Shown: positions 33,247 through 41,985 of the stretch, piece after piece
Position numbering within the stretch: the stretch's first letter is position 1
Layout of the letters: every line of letters starts with the position of its first letter
Source of the DNA: CAZNNH01 sp964574335
GTDB lineage: Bacteria; Acidobacteriota; Vicinamibacteria; Fen-336
NCBI GenBank assembly: GCA_964574335.1
Contig: CAZNNH010000011.1
Span: forward strand, 1-64,000
Length of the DNA stretch: 64,000 nucleotides
Reading direction: 5' to 3'
Translations under genes and position numbers: made by a program
The notes under the pieces: model-generated
The model's database searches: none
What the model saw: the letters and a program-made list of their open reading frames with translations, nothing else
What the model was told of the DNA's origin: nothing

Positions 33247-35681
33247 GAACGTGTCCTCCTCGCCGAGATCCACCCCGCGACCCCCAGGAGAAGCAGCGCC
33301 AGGAGCGAGATGGAACCGCCGAGCCTCAGGGGTGTCGGGCGGTAGACCAGCTCGAGGACGTGCTCGCCGGCTGGCACCGGGATGGCCCGAAAGGCCAGGT
33401 TGGCTCGCAGGACCCTCGCCGGGCGACCGTCGACCGTGGCGTGCCAGCCCGGGTCGTAGGCTTCGACCAGGACCACGAAGCCGTCGTGGCTCAGTCGAGC
33501 CTCGAGCCTCATCCGGTCGGCGCCGAGCCAGACGATCCGGCTCTTGCCTTCGAAGCCCGGCGCCGGCCGGGACTCGGCGCCGCTCGTCAGCACCACCTCT
33601 CTGGCCAGGTCGAAGTGCCAGCTCAGCAGCGTCTCGACGGCCTGGCGGCCGTCGGCGACGCGGACGCCGCTCACCGCGTAGGTGCGCGGCAACGGCTCTT
33701 CGACCCGGTAGATCCGGATCGGGTCGACGAACATGCCGGGGAAGGTGGAGACGGGCGCGAGACCCGGGTTGGTCAGCTCGTGCAGCGACACCACGTGGGT
33801 CACCGCGGCGGCGCGAAGCAGCCGTGAGAACACCGGCGTCTCCTCCAGGTCGAGCGCGGCGCGGGTCAGCTCCCGTAGGTAGGGTGGGAAGAGGCCGCGC
33901 GCATCCTTCTCGAAGCTCCCTTCGATCCCCCAGCCCCCGGCCACCGGCGGCACGGCCAGCATTCGCATCGCCAACGCGCCGGACACCCGCACCGGCCAAT
34001 CGGGAAGGTGGCGGGCGAGCTGGTAGGGGTTTCGTCGGCCGAGCAGCCGCTCGGGTTTCCCCGCTACGTCGTAGTCGATGACGTGCAGCCGGCAAAGGGG
34101 GGTGCGACGGACCACCTCGATGTAAGGGGGGCGATAGGTCAACAGCCGCTGGAAGGCGGTGGGGTTGAGCGACTGGTTCTGGATCACGAGGTCCCCAACC
34201 GACAGCGCGACGAGCAATGGGATCCGCCACCGCTGCCGCCGAGGGCCACCCGGACCGAAGACCGCGGCCAGGGCCACGACCGAGAGGCCCAGCGTCAGCC
34301 CGAGCCGGAGCCGCACGGAAGCCAGGAACGGGTCGGGGGAGTCCGGCAGGCTATTACCGATCGTGCCTCCGAGAAGGCCGGGTTGCCCGAGGAGCCAGAG
34401 ACCCGAGAAGCCGCACAGGAGTGCCGCTCCCATGGGCAGGGCCACGCGCCACCGGAGCGCGCCACCCTGCACTCCGGAGCGCCACTCGTCGAGGCCGAGG
34501 CCTCCCAGGAGCGACCAGGCGAAGGCGGTTCCCAGCAGCGCCTTCTCCGGGTAGCGGAGGGCTCGCAACGGCGGGAGCAGCGTGACGAGCATCTCCTGGG
34601 CCACGAAATGGCGCCCCAGCCCGACCAGGAGGGATCCGCCCCCAACCAGCGCCAGGAAGGCGAGCAGGCGTCGGCGGTGCGAGAAGACCGCCGCCGCCAC
34701 CAGTGCCAGCGCCGGCAGGCCGAGATAGAGGGAGCGAAGGAACGGCTCGCGGTGCTCCTCGAAGAAGAGCTTCCGCGTCCCCGGCCCGAGGGGCAGCTCG
34801 TGGAGACGAATCGGCACCACCGTCTCGAGAGTACGCAGGGGATGCACAGAGAAGTAGGCCCGGTCGTGCTCGGGAAGCCCCCGGCGAGCGGAGTGGAGCG
34901 CCAGGTCCATGGTGGGCATCCACTGTGCCGCCGAAAGCCCCAGCGCCAGGATCACCGACCCCAAGGCGCAGGCGGCCAGCCGCCGGTTGCCGGGACCCGA
35001 GAGGGACCGCCAATCGGTTCGGCCCAAGAACACGATCGCCACGGTCAGGCCCGCCAGCACCGCCATGTCGGCGGAGCCGGCCAGGACCAGCCCAGCCAGG
35101 GCAACGGACAGCCACAGCCCTTGGCGCAGGCGCGGCCGCCCGGTGGCGCGGACCCCGGCCAGGACCACCCAGGGGAGCCAGCAGACGCCGGCGAAGTGGT
35201 GGTAGGCGTCGACCACCGACAGCAGCGGGCCCGACGTGATCCACAACGCCGCCGCACAGAAGCTGCCTCCGCGCGAGACGCCGAGCGCGGCTGCCAGGCG
35301 ATAGGCTCCCAGGCCGGAGAACACGAGATGCAGCACGACGAAGGCGGTGTAGGCGGCCCCTGGGGTCATCACCAGACTGAGCCACGTCGTCGGGTACAGC
35401 ACCTCGGCGTCCGAAGTGGCCAGCAGCGGCTGGCCAAACGAGACGAGGCGGTCCCAGATCGGCCATGAGCCGGACCGCACCGTCGCCGCCAGGCTGAACA
35501 GTTGCTCGAAGCGGTAGAGATGGATGTCGCGTTCGTAAAGCACCTGCCCGGCGAACACCGCCTGCCGGAACAGAGCCAGCACCAGGGCCGTGATGCCGAG
35601 AAGGGCCAGGGCCGTGGGGTGCTCCTTGCCGACCTGGAGCCGGAGCCACCTCGGCGGCTTCGGCGTGCCTGGGGAAGCCAC
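33243..35681 (-). CDS. YfhO-family polytopic membrane protein (copy 4)
   Basis: 812 residues with VLYERDIHLYRFEQLFSLAA, IWDRLVSFGQPLLATSDAEVLYPTTWL and C-terminal EAYDPGWHATVDGRPARVLRAN...VPAGEHVLELVYRP. Relatedness to copy 3 is visible through HHFA..CWLPWVV and LPPLRALRYPEKALL. GTG 35681 starts 7 nt after TAGAAT (35689-35694) with no ribosome binding site, so a leaderless mRNA is likely. It is translationally coupled to the methyltransferase. Confidence 0.8.
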   Translation of the reverse strand: MASPGTPKPPRWLRLQVGKEHPTALALLGITALVLALFRQAVFAGQVLYERDIHLYRFEQLFSLAATVRSGSWPIWDRLVSFGQPLLATSDAEVLYPTTWLSLVMTPGAAYTAFVVLHLVFSGLGAYRLAAALGVSRGGSFCAAALWITSGPLLSVVDAYHHFAGVCWLPWVVLAGVRATGRPRLRQGLWLSVALAGLVLAGSADMAVLAGLTVAIVFLGRTDWRSLSGPGNRRLAACALGSVILALGLSAAQWMPTMDLALHSARRGLPEHDRAYFSVHPLRTLETVVPIRLHELPLGPGTRKLFFEEHREPFLRSLYLGLPALALVAAAVFSHRRRLLAFLALVGGGSLLVGLGRHFVAQEMLVTLLPPLRALRYPEKALLGTAFAWSLLGGLGLDEWRSGVQGGALRWRVALPMGAALLCGFSGLWLLGQPGLLGGTIGNSLPDSPDPFLASVRLRLGLTLGLSVVALAAVFGPGGPRRQRWRIPLLVALSVGDLVIQNQSLNPTAFQRLLTYRPPYIEVVRRTPLCRLHVIDYDVAGKPERLLGRRNPYQLARHLPDWPVRVSGALAMRMLAVPPVAGGWGIEGSFEKDARGLFPPYLRELTRAALDLEETPVFSRLLRAAAVTHVVSLHELTNPGLAPVSTFPGMFVDPIRIYRVEEPLPRTYAVSGVRVADGRQAVETLLSWHFDLAREVVLTSGAESRPAPGFEGKSRIVWLGADRMRLEARLSHDGFVVLVEAYDPGWHATVDGRPARVLRANLAFRAIPVPAGEHVLELVYRPTPLRLGGSISLLALLLLGVAGWISARRTRS

Positions 35682-35688
35682 GTCTGAG

Positions 35689-35694
35689 ATTCTA
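35689..35694 (-). promoter_or_regulatory. -10 element of YfhO copy 4
   Basis: TAGAAT on the minus strand, 7 nt before the GTG start codon. The -35 region is poor. The rest of the 132-nt spacer to the next gene shows nothing else. Confidence 0.4.
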
Positions 35695-35813
35695 GCCGCG
35701 GGCGCGGCGGATGCGGATCGCAGCCCGGCGCGAACGAGCGCACGCCGATTCCGGCGATAGCCGTCTGGGGGTGATGGCCGTGGGGGGCGGCTCCGGCGTC
35801 ACCTCGACCGTCG

Positions 35814-36563
35814 CTACCGATACGCCACGATCAGCAGCGACCCGGCGAGCTCGTTGACCAGCGGGAAGCGCTCGAGCCACCTCCCCACGCGGTCCACGAC
35901 GTCGAGCCAGCGTCTCGGCGTGGCCGGGTGGAGGAAGTCGAAGGGCGTCACCACGACCCGACGAAAGCCGGCATCCTGGAGGGTGATCAGGGCGCGGAAC
36001 CGCGAGAATGCCTTCTCGTCGGGAGAGACGCCGAAGTAGCGCTTGGTCGCGCCCACGTGGAACATGAACGCGACCTGCGGGTTCAGGATGTTGGGCTCGG
36101 TGAACACCGCCCGCCCTCCCGGCCGCAGCACCCGGAAGGTTTCGGCGGCGGCGACGGTCAGGTCGAGGTGATGGAGCACCGAGCTCCCATACACCACGTC
36201 GAAGGTGAGATCTGGGAACGGGAGACGCTCGGCGTTGCCGCAGACCAGGGTCGCGTCGTTGCGCTCCCGAACGGCCGTCCGGGCCTTGCCGAGCAGATCG
36301 CGGGAGAGGTCGATGCCGGCGATCGAGGCGCCGCAGCCCGCGACTCGGGAGAGGAACACCCCGGTTCCACACCCCAGCTCCAGCGCCCGCTCTCCGGGGG
36401 CCAGCCCGCCGCAGGCCGCGAACAGGCGGGCCCGTCGGTCGGCGCGGCGTGCGCCCGAGGGGCTGTCCCAGTTCCAGACGATCTCGGCCCGCTCGGCGAT
36501 CTCGCGGTGGTGCTCGATCTCTCGTAGCAGCCGCTCTGACGCCGCGCGCTTCCGATCGCTCAC
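35814..36563 (-). CDS. SAM-dependent class I methyltransferase
   Basis: 249 residues. Motif I ALELGCGTGVFLSRVAG, then GIDLSRDLLGKAR, CGNAERLPFPDLTFDVVYGSSVLHHL and LRPGGRAVFTEPNILNP. Methyltransferases with FTEPNILNPQ often act on polyketides or sugars. GTG 36563 overlaps the stop of the preceding fusion gene (GTGA). Last gene of the fcl operon. Confidence 0.85.
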   Translation of the reverse strand: MSDRKRAASERLLREIEHHREIAERAEIVWNWDSPSGARRADRRARLFAACGGLAPGERALELGCGTGVFLSRVAGCGASIAGIDLSRDLLGKARTAVRERNDATLVCGNAERLPFPDLTFDVVYGSSVLHHLDLTVAAAETFRVLRPGGRAVFTEPNILNPQVAFMFHVGATKRYFGVSPDEKAFSRFRALITLQDAGFRRVVVTPFDFLHPATPRRWLDVVDRVGRWLERFPLVNELAGSLLIVAYR

Positions 36564-38002
36564 AGGAACTTCAGCTTTCGGGCGGCGAAGGCGCTCATGT
36601 GGAGCAGCAGCAGACCGTGCCGGAAACGGGAGATGTTGGTCTCGCCATAGCGGCGCTCGTGATATCGGATCGCCAGGTCCACGATGCGCAGGTTCAGGCG
36701 GGCGGCCCCGAACAGCAGGTCGAAGTCGCCGAAGGGGTCGAAGTCCCCGAAGTAGGAGCGGTTGCCGGCGATCCGCTCGTAGTCCTCCCGGTACAGCGCC
36801 TTGGTCCCGCACAGCGTGTCGCGTACCTGCTGGCCGAGCAGCCACGAGAACAGCGCCGCGAAGGACTTGTTGGCGAGCAGGTTGAGGAAGCGCATCGCTC
36901 GTCCTTCCATCGGGTAGACCAGCCGCGAGCCGTTGATCAGCTCCCCCTTGCCCCGGGTCAGCGCCAGCACGAACTTGGGGATGTCCTCGGGCGCGACCCC
37001 CATGTCGGAGTCGAGGATCAGCACCACCTCGCCGCGGGCGTGGGCGAAGCCCAGGCGCACCGCGTCCCCCTTGCCCTTGCCGGTCTGCTTGAGCAGCCGC
37101 AGCGAGCGCTCCGGGTGCTCGGCGATCACCTGCCGGATCACCTCTTCGGTGTCGTCGCTCGACCCCCCCTCGACGAAGAGGAACTCGCTGTTCGGTCCCA
37201 GCTCGGGGAGCCGCTCGACCAGGGGCCGGACGTGGCCCGACTCGTTGCGACACGGGATGATCACGCTGGTGCTGGGAAGCGAGGCTCGAGACCCGGCGAA
37301 CCGATGGGGCGCGGGCCGGGCGATGATGCCGTACATCAGCGAGAGCCCGTCCATCAGCGGCAGCCGGCCCAGGTACTTGTTGAGCAGGTCCGCGAGCAGC
37401 GGGATGCCCGCCGGGAAGACGATCTGGCGATCGTGCCGGACCACCTCGAAGTCGGCCAGGCCCATCATGTTGCGGATCTCCTCGGGGGGCAGCCAGGCCT
37501 CGGGCGGTTGGCGGTACTTCAGGCGCATCAGCTCGGCCAGCCGCAGCAGCGGCTGCCACAGCCGGCTGTAGCTGTAGAGCAGGACCCGGGTCCGCGAGTG
37601 ACACAGGGGGTGCAGGCGCTCGAGGAGGGTCTGTACGTCGGCCAAGTGGGTGACCACGTTGACGAGCAGGATGACGTCGAAGGGTCCGCCGGTCTGGGCC
37701 AGCAACTGGGGGTCTGCGCCGTCGCCCTCCAGGAAATGCAGGTCCTGGCCCGGGTAGCGGGCGCGCGCGGCGGCGATCGCCTGGCCCGAGACGTCGATCC
37801 CCACCCCGCGTGACGGCCGAAGCGCCGCCAGCAGGTGGCCCGAGCCGCAGCCCACGTCCAGGACCCGCTGGCCGGGCGGGACCCGGGCCCGCAAGACCCG
37901 CTCCAGGTAGCGGTAGAAGTAGCGGCGGGCATGGCGGGACTGCTCGATCCTGTCGTGGTGCTCGTCGTAGAAGCGACGCACCTCGTCGAGCAGCGGGTCC
38001 AT
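36560..38002 (-). CDS. Methyltransferase-GT2 glycosyltransferase fusion
   Basis: 480 residues in two catalytic halves. Residues ~1-240 are a SAM methyltransferase with RVLDVGCGSGHLLAAL, GIDVSGQAI and DVILLVNVVTHLADV. From about residue 255 a GT2 domain begins TSVIIPCRNESGHVRPLVE, with EFLFVEGGSSDDTEEVI, the donor motif LILDSDMGVAPED and LCGTKALYREDYERI. The protein may make and methylate the same glycan or lipid-linked sugar. TGATG joins it to fcl. The domain order is continuous, with no sign of a frameshift. Confidence 0.85.
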   Translation of the reverse strand: MDPLLDEVRRFYDEHHDRIEQSRHARRYFYRYLERVLRARVPPGQRVLDVGCGSGHLLAALRPSRGVGIDVSGQAIAAARARYPGQDLHFLEGDGADPQLLAQTGGPFDVILLVNVVTHLADVQTLLERLHPLCHSRTRVLLYSYSRLWQPLLRLAELMRLKYRQPPEAWLPPEEIRNMMGLADFEVVRHDRQIVFPAGIPLLADLLNKYLGRLPLMDGLSLMYGIIARPAPHRFAGSRASLPSTSVIIPCRNESGHVRPLVERLPELGPNSEFLFVEGGSSDDTEEVIRQVIAEHPERSLRLLKQTGKGKGDAVRLGFAHARGEVVLILDSDMGVAPEDIPKFVLALTRGKGELINGSRLVYPMEGRAMRFLNLLANKSFAALFSWLLGQQVRDTLCGTKALYREDYERIAGNRSYFGDFDPFGDFDLLFGAARLNLRIVDLAIRYHERRYGETNISRFRHGLLLLHMSAFAARKLKFL

Positions 38003-38952
38003 CAAGCGCCCGCCGGTGCGGCCCGCTGCTCGCGATACCAGGCGATGGTCCTCCGCAGCCCCTCCTCGAACGAGGTCTCGGCGCGGAAGCCGAACTGGCT
38101 TTCGGCGCGCGAGGTGTCGAGGCAGCGGCGCGGCTGACCGTCCGGCTGGCTCGAGTCCCAGCGCACCGTCCCCTCGAACCTCATCAGCCGGGCGATCCGC
38201 TCGACCAGGTCGCGGATGGTGATCTCGAAGCCGGCGCCCAGGTTCACCGGCACCTCCCCATCGTAGCCCTCGGTGGCCCGGACGATCCCCCTGGCGGCGT
38301 CCTCCACGTACAGGAACTCCCGCGAGGCCTTTCCGGTCCCCCACACCTCCACCTGGTCCCTTCCCTGGTCGAGGGCTTCCTGGAACTTGCGGATCAGGGC
38401 CGGGATGACGTGGGACGAGGCGGGGTCGAAGTTGTCGCCCGGCCCGTACAGGTTGACGGGCAGCAGATGGATCACGTTCATCCCGTATTGCTGCCGGTAG
38501 GCCTGCCCTTGCACCAGCAGCATCTTCTTGGCCAGACCGTAGGGTGCGTTGGTCTCCTCAGGGTAGCCGTTCCAGAGGTCGTCCTCGCGGAACGGCACCG
38601 GGGTCAGCTTGGGGTAGGAGCAGATGGTGCCGACTGTCACCACCTTGGGGACGCCGGCCCTTCGGCACTCCTCGATCAGCAACACGCCCATCATCAGGTT
38701 GTCGAAGAAGAACAGGCCGGGGTTCTCGCGGTTGGCGCCGATCCCGCCGACCCGGGCCGCCAGGTGGATCATCACGTCGGGGCGGGCGTCGGTCACCAGC
38801 CGCCGGCAGGCATCGCGGTCGACCAGGTCGTAGTCCCGCTTCCGGGGCACCACGATCTCCGCGGGCCGCCGCGTCTCGAGCTCGCGGACCACGAACCGTC
38901 CGAGGAAGCCCGAGCCACCGGTCACGACCACACGCTTTCCGGGAAGCTCCAT
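38002..38952 (-). CDS. fcl: GDP-L-fucose synthase (NAD-dependent epimerase/reductase)
   Basis: 316 residues, the family length. Rossmann motif VVVTGGSGFLGRFVV, HLAARVGGIGANRENPG, TVGTICSYP, the catalytic NAPYGLAKK (Tyr and Lys of YxxxK), NLYGPGDNFDP and EFLYVEDAARGI. These follow GMER/WcaG, which converts GDP-4-keto-6-deoxymannose to GDP-L-fucose. GDP-mannose dehydratase is not in the window. ATG 38952 lies 8 nt after a good -10 with no Shine-Dalgarno sequence. Confidence 0.88.
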   Translation of the reverse strand: MELPGKRVVVTGGSGFLGRFVVRELETRRPAEIVVPRKRDYDLVDRDACRRLVTDARPDVMIHLAARVGGIGANRENPGLFFFDNLMMGVLLIEECRRAGVPKVVTVGTICSYPKLTPVPFREDDLWNGYPEETNAPYGLAKKMLLVQGQAYRQQYGMNVIHLLPVNLYGPGDNFDPASSHVIPALIRKFQEALDQGRDQVEVWGTGKASREFLYVEDAARGIVRATEGYDGEVPVNLGAGFEITIRDLVERIARLMRFEGTVRWDSSQPDGQPRRCLDTSRAESQFGFRAETSFEEGLRRTIAWYREQRAAPAGA

Positions 38953-38960
38953 GGCAGCGC

Positions 38961-38989
38961 AATCTAGCACGCGAGTGCGGGCGCGACAA
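38961..38989 (-). promoter_or_regulatory. Promoter of the fcl operon
   Basis: Minus strand TTGTCG (38984-38989), 17-nt spacer, extended -10 TGC-TAGATT (38961-38966), then 8 nt to the ATG. Transcription should start at or next to the initiation codon. Confidence 0.6.
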
Positions 38990-39008
38990 CGTGACCGCCC
39001 GGGCTCGA

Positions 39009-41108
39009 CTACTGGTAGAACCAGTAGCGGAAGGCGGCGTAGTGGCCCACCAGCCGGAGCCGGACCGGCGTGGCACCCACTCGCTCGGCCGGGAGGCGCA
39101 GCACCCGCTCGTCCCATCCGGGCCGGGGGCGCCAGGTGGTGGAGGTGGCGGTCCGGCCACCGATCTCGACCCTCAGCCAGGCCTGGTCGAGCTCGAGGTG
39201 GAAGCGGCCGCTGCCCACCGCGCGCAGCACGTTGACGTCGAGGTCCCGGGCGCTGCGCAGCACGATGATGAGCGCCCGTCCCGGCACGGCCTGGACCTCG
39301 AGCTCCTCTTCGCCGAGGATCGCCCGGCCGGCGTCCAGGACCGGGACCGTCCGACCGTCGACCACCTCGTCCGCCCCGCGGGCGGTGCCGTGCAGCCGCA
39401 GGTTTCCGAGTCGGGACTGGAAGCGGTAGCCGTGCCGCCCCTCGTCCTCCGAGTCACAGACGTTGAGCCGGTCCACCTCCGAGAGCCCCGCGATCGCCGC
39501 CAGCGTTTCGGGGTGCAGCGGCTGGTCTCCATGCTCCAGCGCGGCGTAGCGGGTGCGGAAGATCTGGATCTCGTCCGAGAGGCTGCTGGTCTGGAAAAGG
39601 GGCGGGGGCACGATCAGGCGCTCCAGGATCGGGTGGCCCGACCGTGCCGACTGGGTGGTGATGAGGTACGGCGGTCGTTCGGCCGTGGCCATCCGGCGCA
39701 GGGACTCGAGCACCCCGGCCTCGCGCTCCGCCTTGTGGTTGCCGAGGAAGGCCGGGCTGGTCACGCCGTGCAGGTTCACGTTGTGGTGGCCGGTCAGGTA
39801 CTCGACGCTGGTGGCCAGGTTGGCCATCGCCACGCCGTGGGGGAGGTGGTCGGCGATCCAGCGCGCCGCCGCGACGTCGCGGCGGTAGACGCTGCCGGCC
39901 ATCTCCGCGTAGATCGAGGCGAAGCGCACGGTGGAGAGCAAACCGAAGACCAGGCACACGCCGGCCCCGAGACGGTAGTAGCCACGCTCCAGGGGGCCGT
40001 CGCCCCGGGCCAGGGCCTGGGTCACCTTGGCAAGGCCGACGGCCACCAGCGCCAGCAAGCCGGGGAAGGCCCACAGCAGGTAGCGGTTGAAGTGAACGCC
40101 CATGAAGACGTTGGGCGAGACCAGCACAAACAGGACGGCGACCATCCCGGCCCAGACCCGCAGCGCGACCCGGGCCGAGGGGCGGGGCGGGGCGAGCGCG
40201 GCCAGCACCAGCAGCAGGCCGAGCGGCGGGAGGAAGTACGGCGAGTAACCCTCGGCGAAGCCGACCCGGGCCTCGGCGGGGTAGAAGCCCAGGAGCAAAC
40301 CCCGCAGCACGTCCTGGCCGTAGGCCGCCAGCAGCCCCAGGCTTTCGGTCACACCGTACGCGTCGAAAAGCGACTTGTCGGCCACCGAGGTCCCCAGGAA
40401 GCGGCCGGTGGCCCAGCGGTTGATCGCCAACACGGCGAGGCCCGCGCCGGTGGGAAGCCACGCCCACAGGCGGGCCACCAGCGTCCGAGGCGGACCCAGC
40501 CACACCAGCGCCGCCCCCAGCAGCAGCGCCAGGGGCAGCCCCTCGGGACGGGCCAGGGCGATGAGGGCGCCCGCCGCCACGATTCCCCACGGCCGCTCGT
40601 GCTCCCACTCCGAGAGCATCCGCTCGAGCAGCCAGAGCGCCAGCAGCATGAAGAGGGCGAGGTCGGAGCCGTAGAGGAACCCCCACACCACCGGGCCGCC
40701 CAGCGCCAGAAGCGCCCCAGCCAGCTCGCCCGCGCCCGCGCCCGCGGCCAGCCTGCCGATGCGACGCGCCAGGAAGGCGGCGGCGACGTACCAGGTGGCG
40801 CCCAGCAGCATGGCGAAGGCCACCAAGCCCTCACCGCGAGCGCCGAGGGCGTGGAAGAGCGCCAGGATGGAGGTGTGCAGCAGGCTGGTGGCGCCGGTGG
40901 TGCCGGCCTCACCGGCGTTGTACTGGAAGGCATGCCCTTCCGCCATCGCCCGCGCGTACTGGGCCACCACGTAGAAATCCACGATCGGGGGGACGAAGTG
41001 GACCTCGGTGGCGGCCAGCATCAGGCCGAGGAAGAGGCCGACAACCAACAGGCAGAGGAGCAGGAGCCTGGTGGCCGGCCCGATCGGGGGGAGGCGGACA
41101 CCTCTCAT
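39009..41108 (-). CDS. Large polytopic membrane protein, GT-C/ArnT-like
   Basis: 699 residues with about eleven helices in the first 430 residues. Extracytoplasmic loop 1 reads VPPIVDFYVVAQYARAMAEG, in the place of the GT-C acidic motif. The soluble C-terminal domain contains WIADHLPHGVAMANLATSVEYLTG and a beta-rich end. It lacks the YfhO RD signature, so I place it with mannosyl-/arabinosyltransferase-like GT-C proteins. ATG 41108 is 11 nt after TAGTAT. Divergent from pilD. Confidence 0.7.
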   Translation of the reverse strand: MRGVRLPPIGPATRLLLLCLLVVGLFLGLMLAATEVHFVPPIVDFYVVAQYARAMAEGHAFQYNAGEAGTTGATSLLHTSILALFHALGARGEGLVAFAMLLGATWYVAAAFLARRIGRLAAGAGAGELAGALLALGGPVVWGFLYGSDLALFMLLALWLLERMLSEWEHERPWGIVAAGALIALARPEGLPLALLLGAALVWLGPPRTLVARLWAWLPTGAGLAVLAINRWATGRFLGTSVADKSLFDAYGVTESLGLLAAYGQDVLRGLLLGFYPAEARVGFAEGYSPYFLPPLGLLLVLAALAPPRPSARVALRVWAGMVAVLFVLVSPNVFMGVHFNRYLLWAFPGLLALVAVGLAKVTQALARGDGPLERGYYRLGAGVCLVFGLLSTVRFASIYAEMAGSVYRRDVAAARWIADHLPHGVAMANLATSVEYLTGHHNVNLHGVTSPAFLGNHKAEREAGVLESLRRMATAERPPYLITTQSARSGHPILERLIVPPPLFQTSSLSDEIQIFRTRYAALEHGDQPLHPETLAAIAGLSEVDRLNVCDSEDEGRHGYRFQSRLGNLRLHGTARGADEVVDGRTVPVLDAGRAILGEEELEVQAVPGRALIIVLRSARDLDVNVLRAVGSGRFHLELDQAWLRVEIGGRTATSTTWRPRPGWDERVLRLPAERVGATPVRLRLVGHYAAFRYWFYQ

Positions 41109-41172
41109 CGCCGAGAAAGATACTACGCCGCGCGGTTGCGGCGTGGGCGGGGCTCCCCCAGAATGGGACCGC

Positions 41173-41985
41173 GTGCTCCGGCATCTGCTTCCGATCGACC
41201 TCATGCTCTCCTCTCCCTTCCGAGAGGGGATCAGCCTTGTGTTGGGTCTCGTCGTCGGCAGCTTCGCGAACGTGTGCATCCACCGGCTGCCGGACGGGGC
41301 GTCGGTGGTGTCGCCGCCGTCGCGCTGTCCCGCCTGCTCGGCCCGGATCCGGCCGTGGGACAACATCCCCGTGCTGAGCTACCTGCTGCTGCTCGGCCGC
41401 TGCCGCTCGTGCCGGGCTCGTATCTCCCCCCGCTATCCGCTGATCGAGATCGCCAACGGTCTGCTCTACGGGGCGTTGGCCTCGGCGTTCGGCCCCTCTT
41501 GGCGCACCCTCGTGCTGATGGCCTTCGTCACCGCCCTGCTGGTCCTGATCTGGATCGACCTCGACCACCACCTGCTCCCCAACGTGATCACGCTGCCGGG
41601 CATCCTGGTCGGCCTGGCCGCCAGCTTCCTGCCGGGCTCGCAGGTGACCCCGCTCGGCGCGGCCGGCGCCGCCGCCTTTGGCTACCTCGCCTTCTTCGCG
41701 GTGGCCACCGCCTACCGGCGTCTGCGCGGCGTCGAGGGGCTGGGGCAGGGCGACTGGAAGCTGGCGGCCATGCTCGGGGCCTTCCTGGGCTGGGAGCCGC
41801 TGCTGCTCACCATCTTCCTGGCGGCGCTGTCTGGGACGCTCGTCGGTCTCGGCCTGATGCTGGTTCGGGGCCGCACCCTCAGGCACGCGCTGCCGCTCGG
41901 CACCTTCCTGGGCCTGGCGGCGATCGCGGTGCTTTTCGCCGGCGAGCCGCTGCTCCGCTGGTACCGGGGTCTCTTGCGTGTCTGA
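41173..41985 (+). CDS. pilD: Prepilin peptidase PilD (A24 family)
   Basis: 270 residues. N-terminal domain GLVVGSFANVCIHRLP with two zinc-binding CxxC pairs (CPAC, CRSC), then a polytopic protease domain with catalytic aspartates in WIDLDHHLLPN and GLGQGDWKL. It removes prepilin leaders before Phe and N-methylates them, serving the pilins at 28075 and the pseudopilins just downstream. GTG 41173 is used; ATG 41203 is equally plausible and starts closer to the conserved region. Confidence 0.95.
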   Translation: MLRHLLPIDLMLSSPFREGISLVLGLVVGSFANVCIHRLPDGASVVSPPSRCPACSARIRPWDNIPVLSYLLLLGRCRSCRARISPRYPLIEIANGLLYGALASAFGPSWRTLVLMAFVTALLVLIWIDLDHHLLPNVITLPGILVGLAASFLPGSQVTPLGAAGAAAFGYLAFFAVATAYRRLRGVEGLGQGDWKLAAMLGAFLGWEPLLLTIFLAALSGTLVGLGLMLVRGRTLRHALPLGTFLGLAAIAVLFAGEPLLRWYRGLLRV

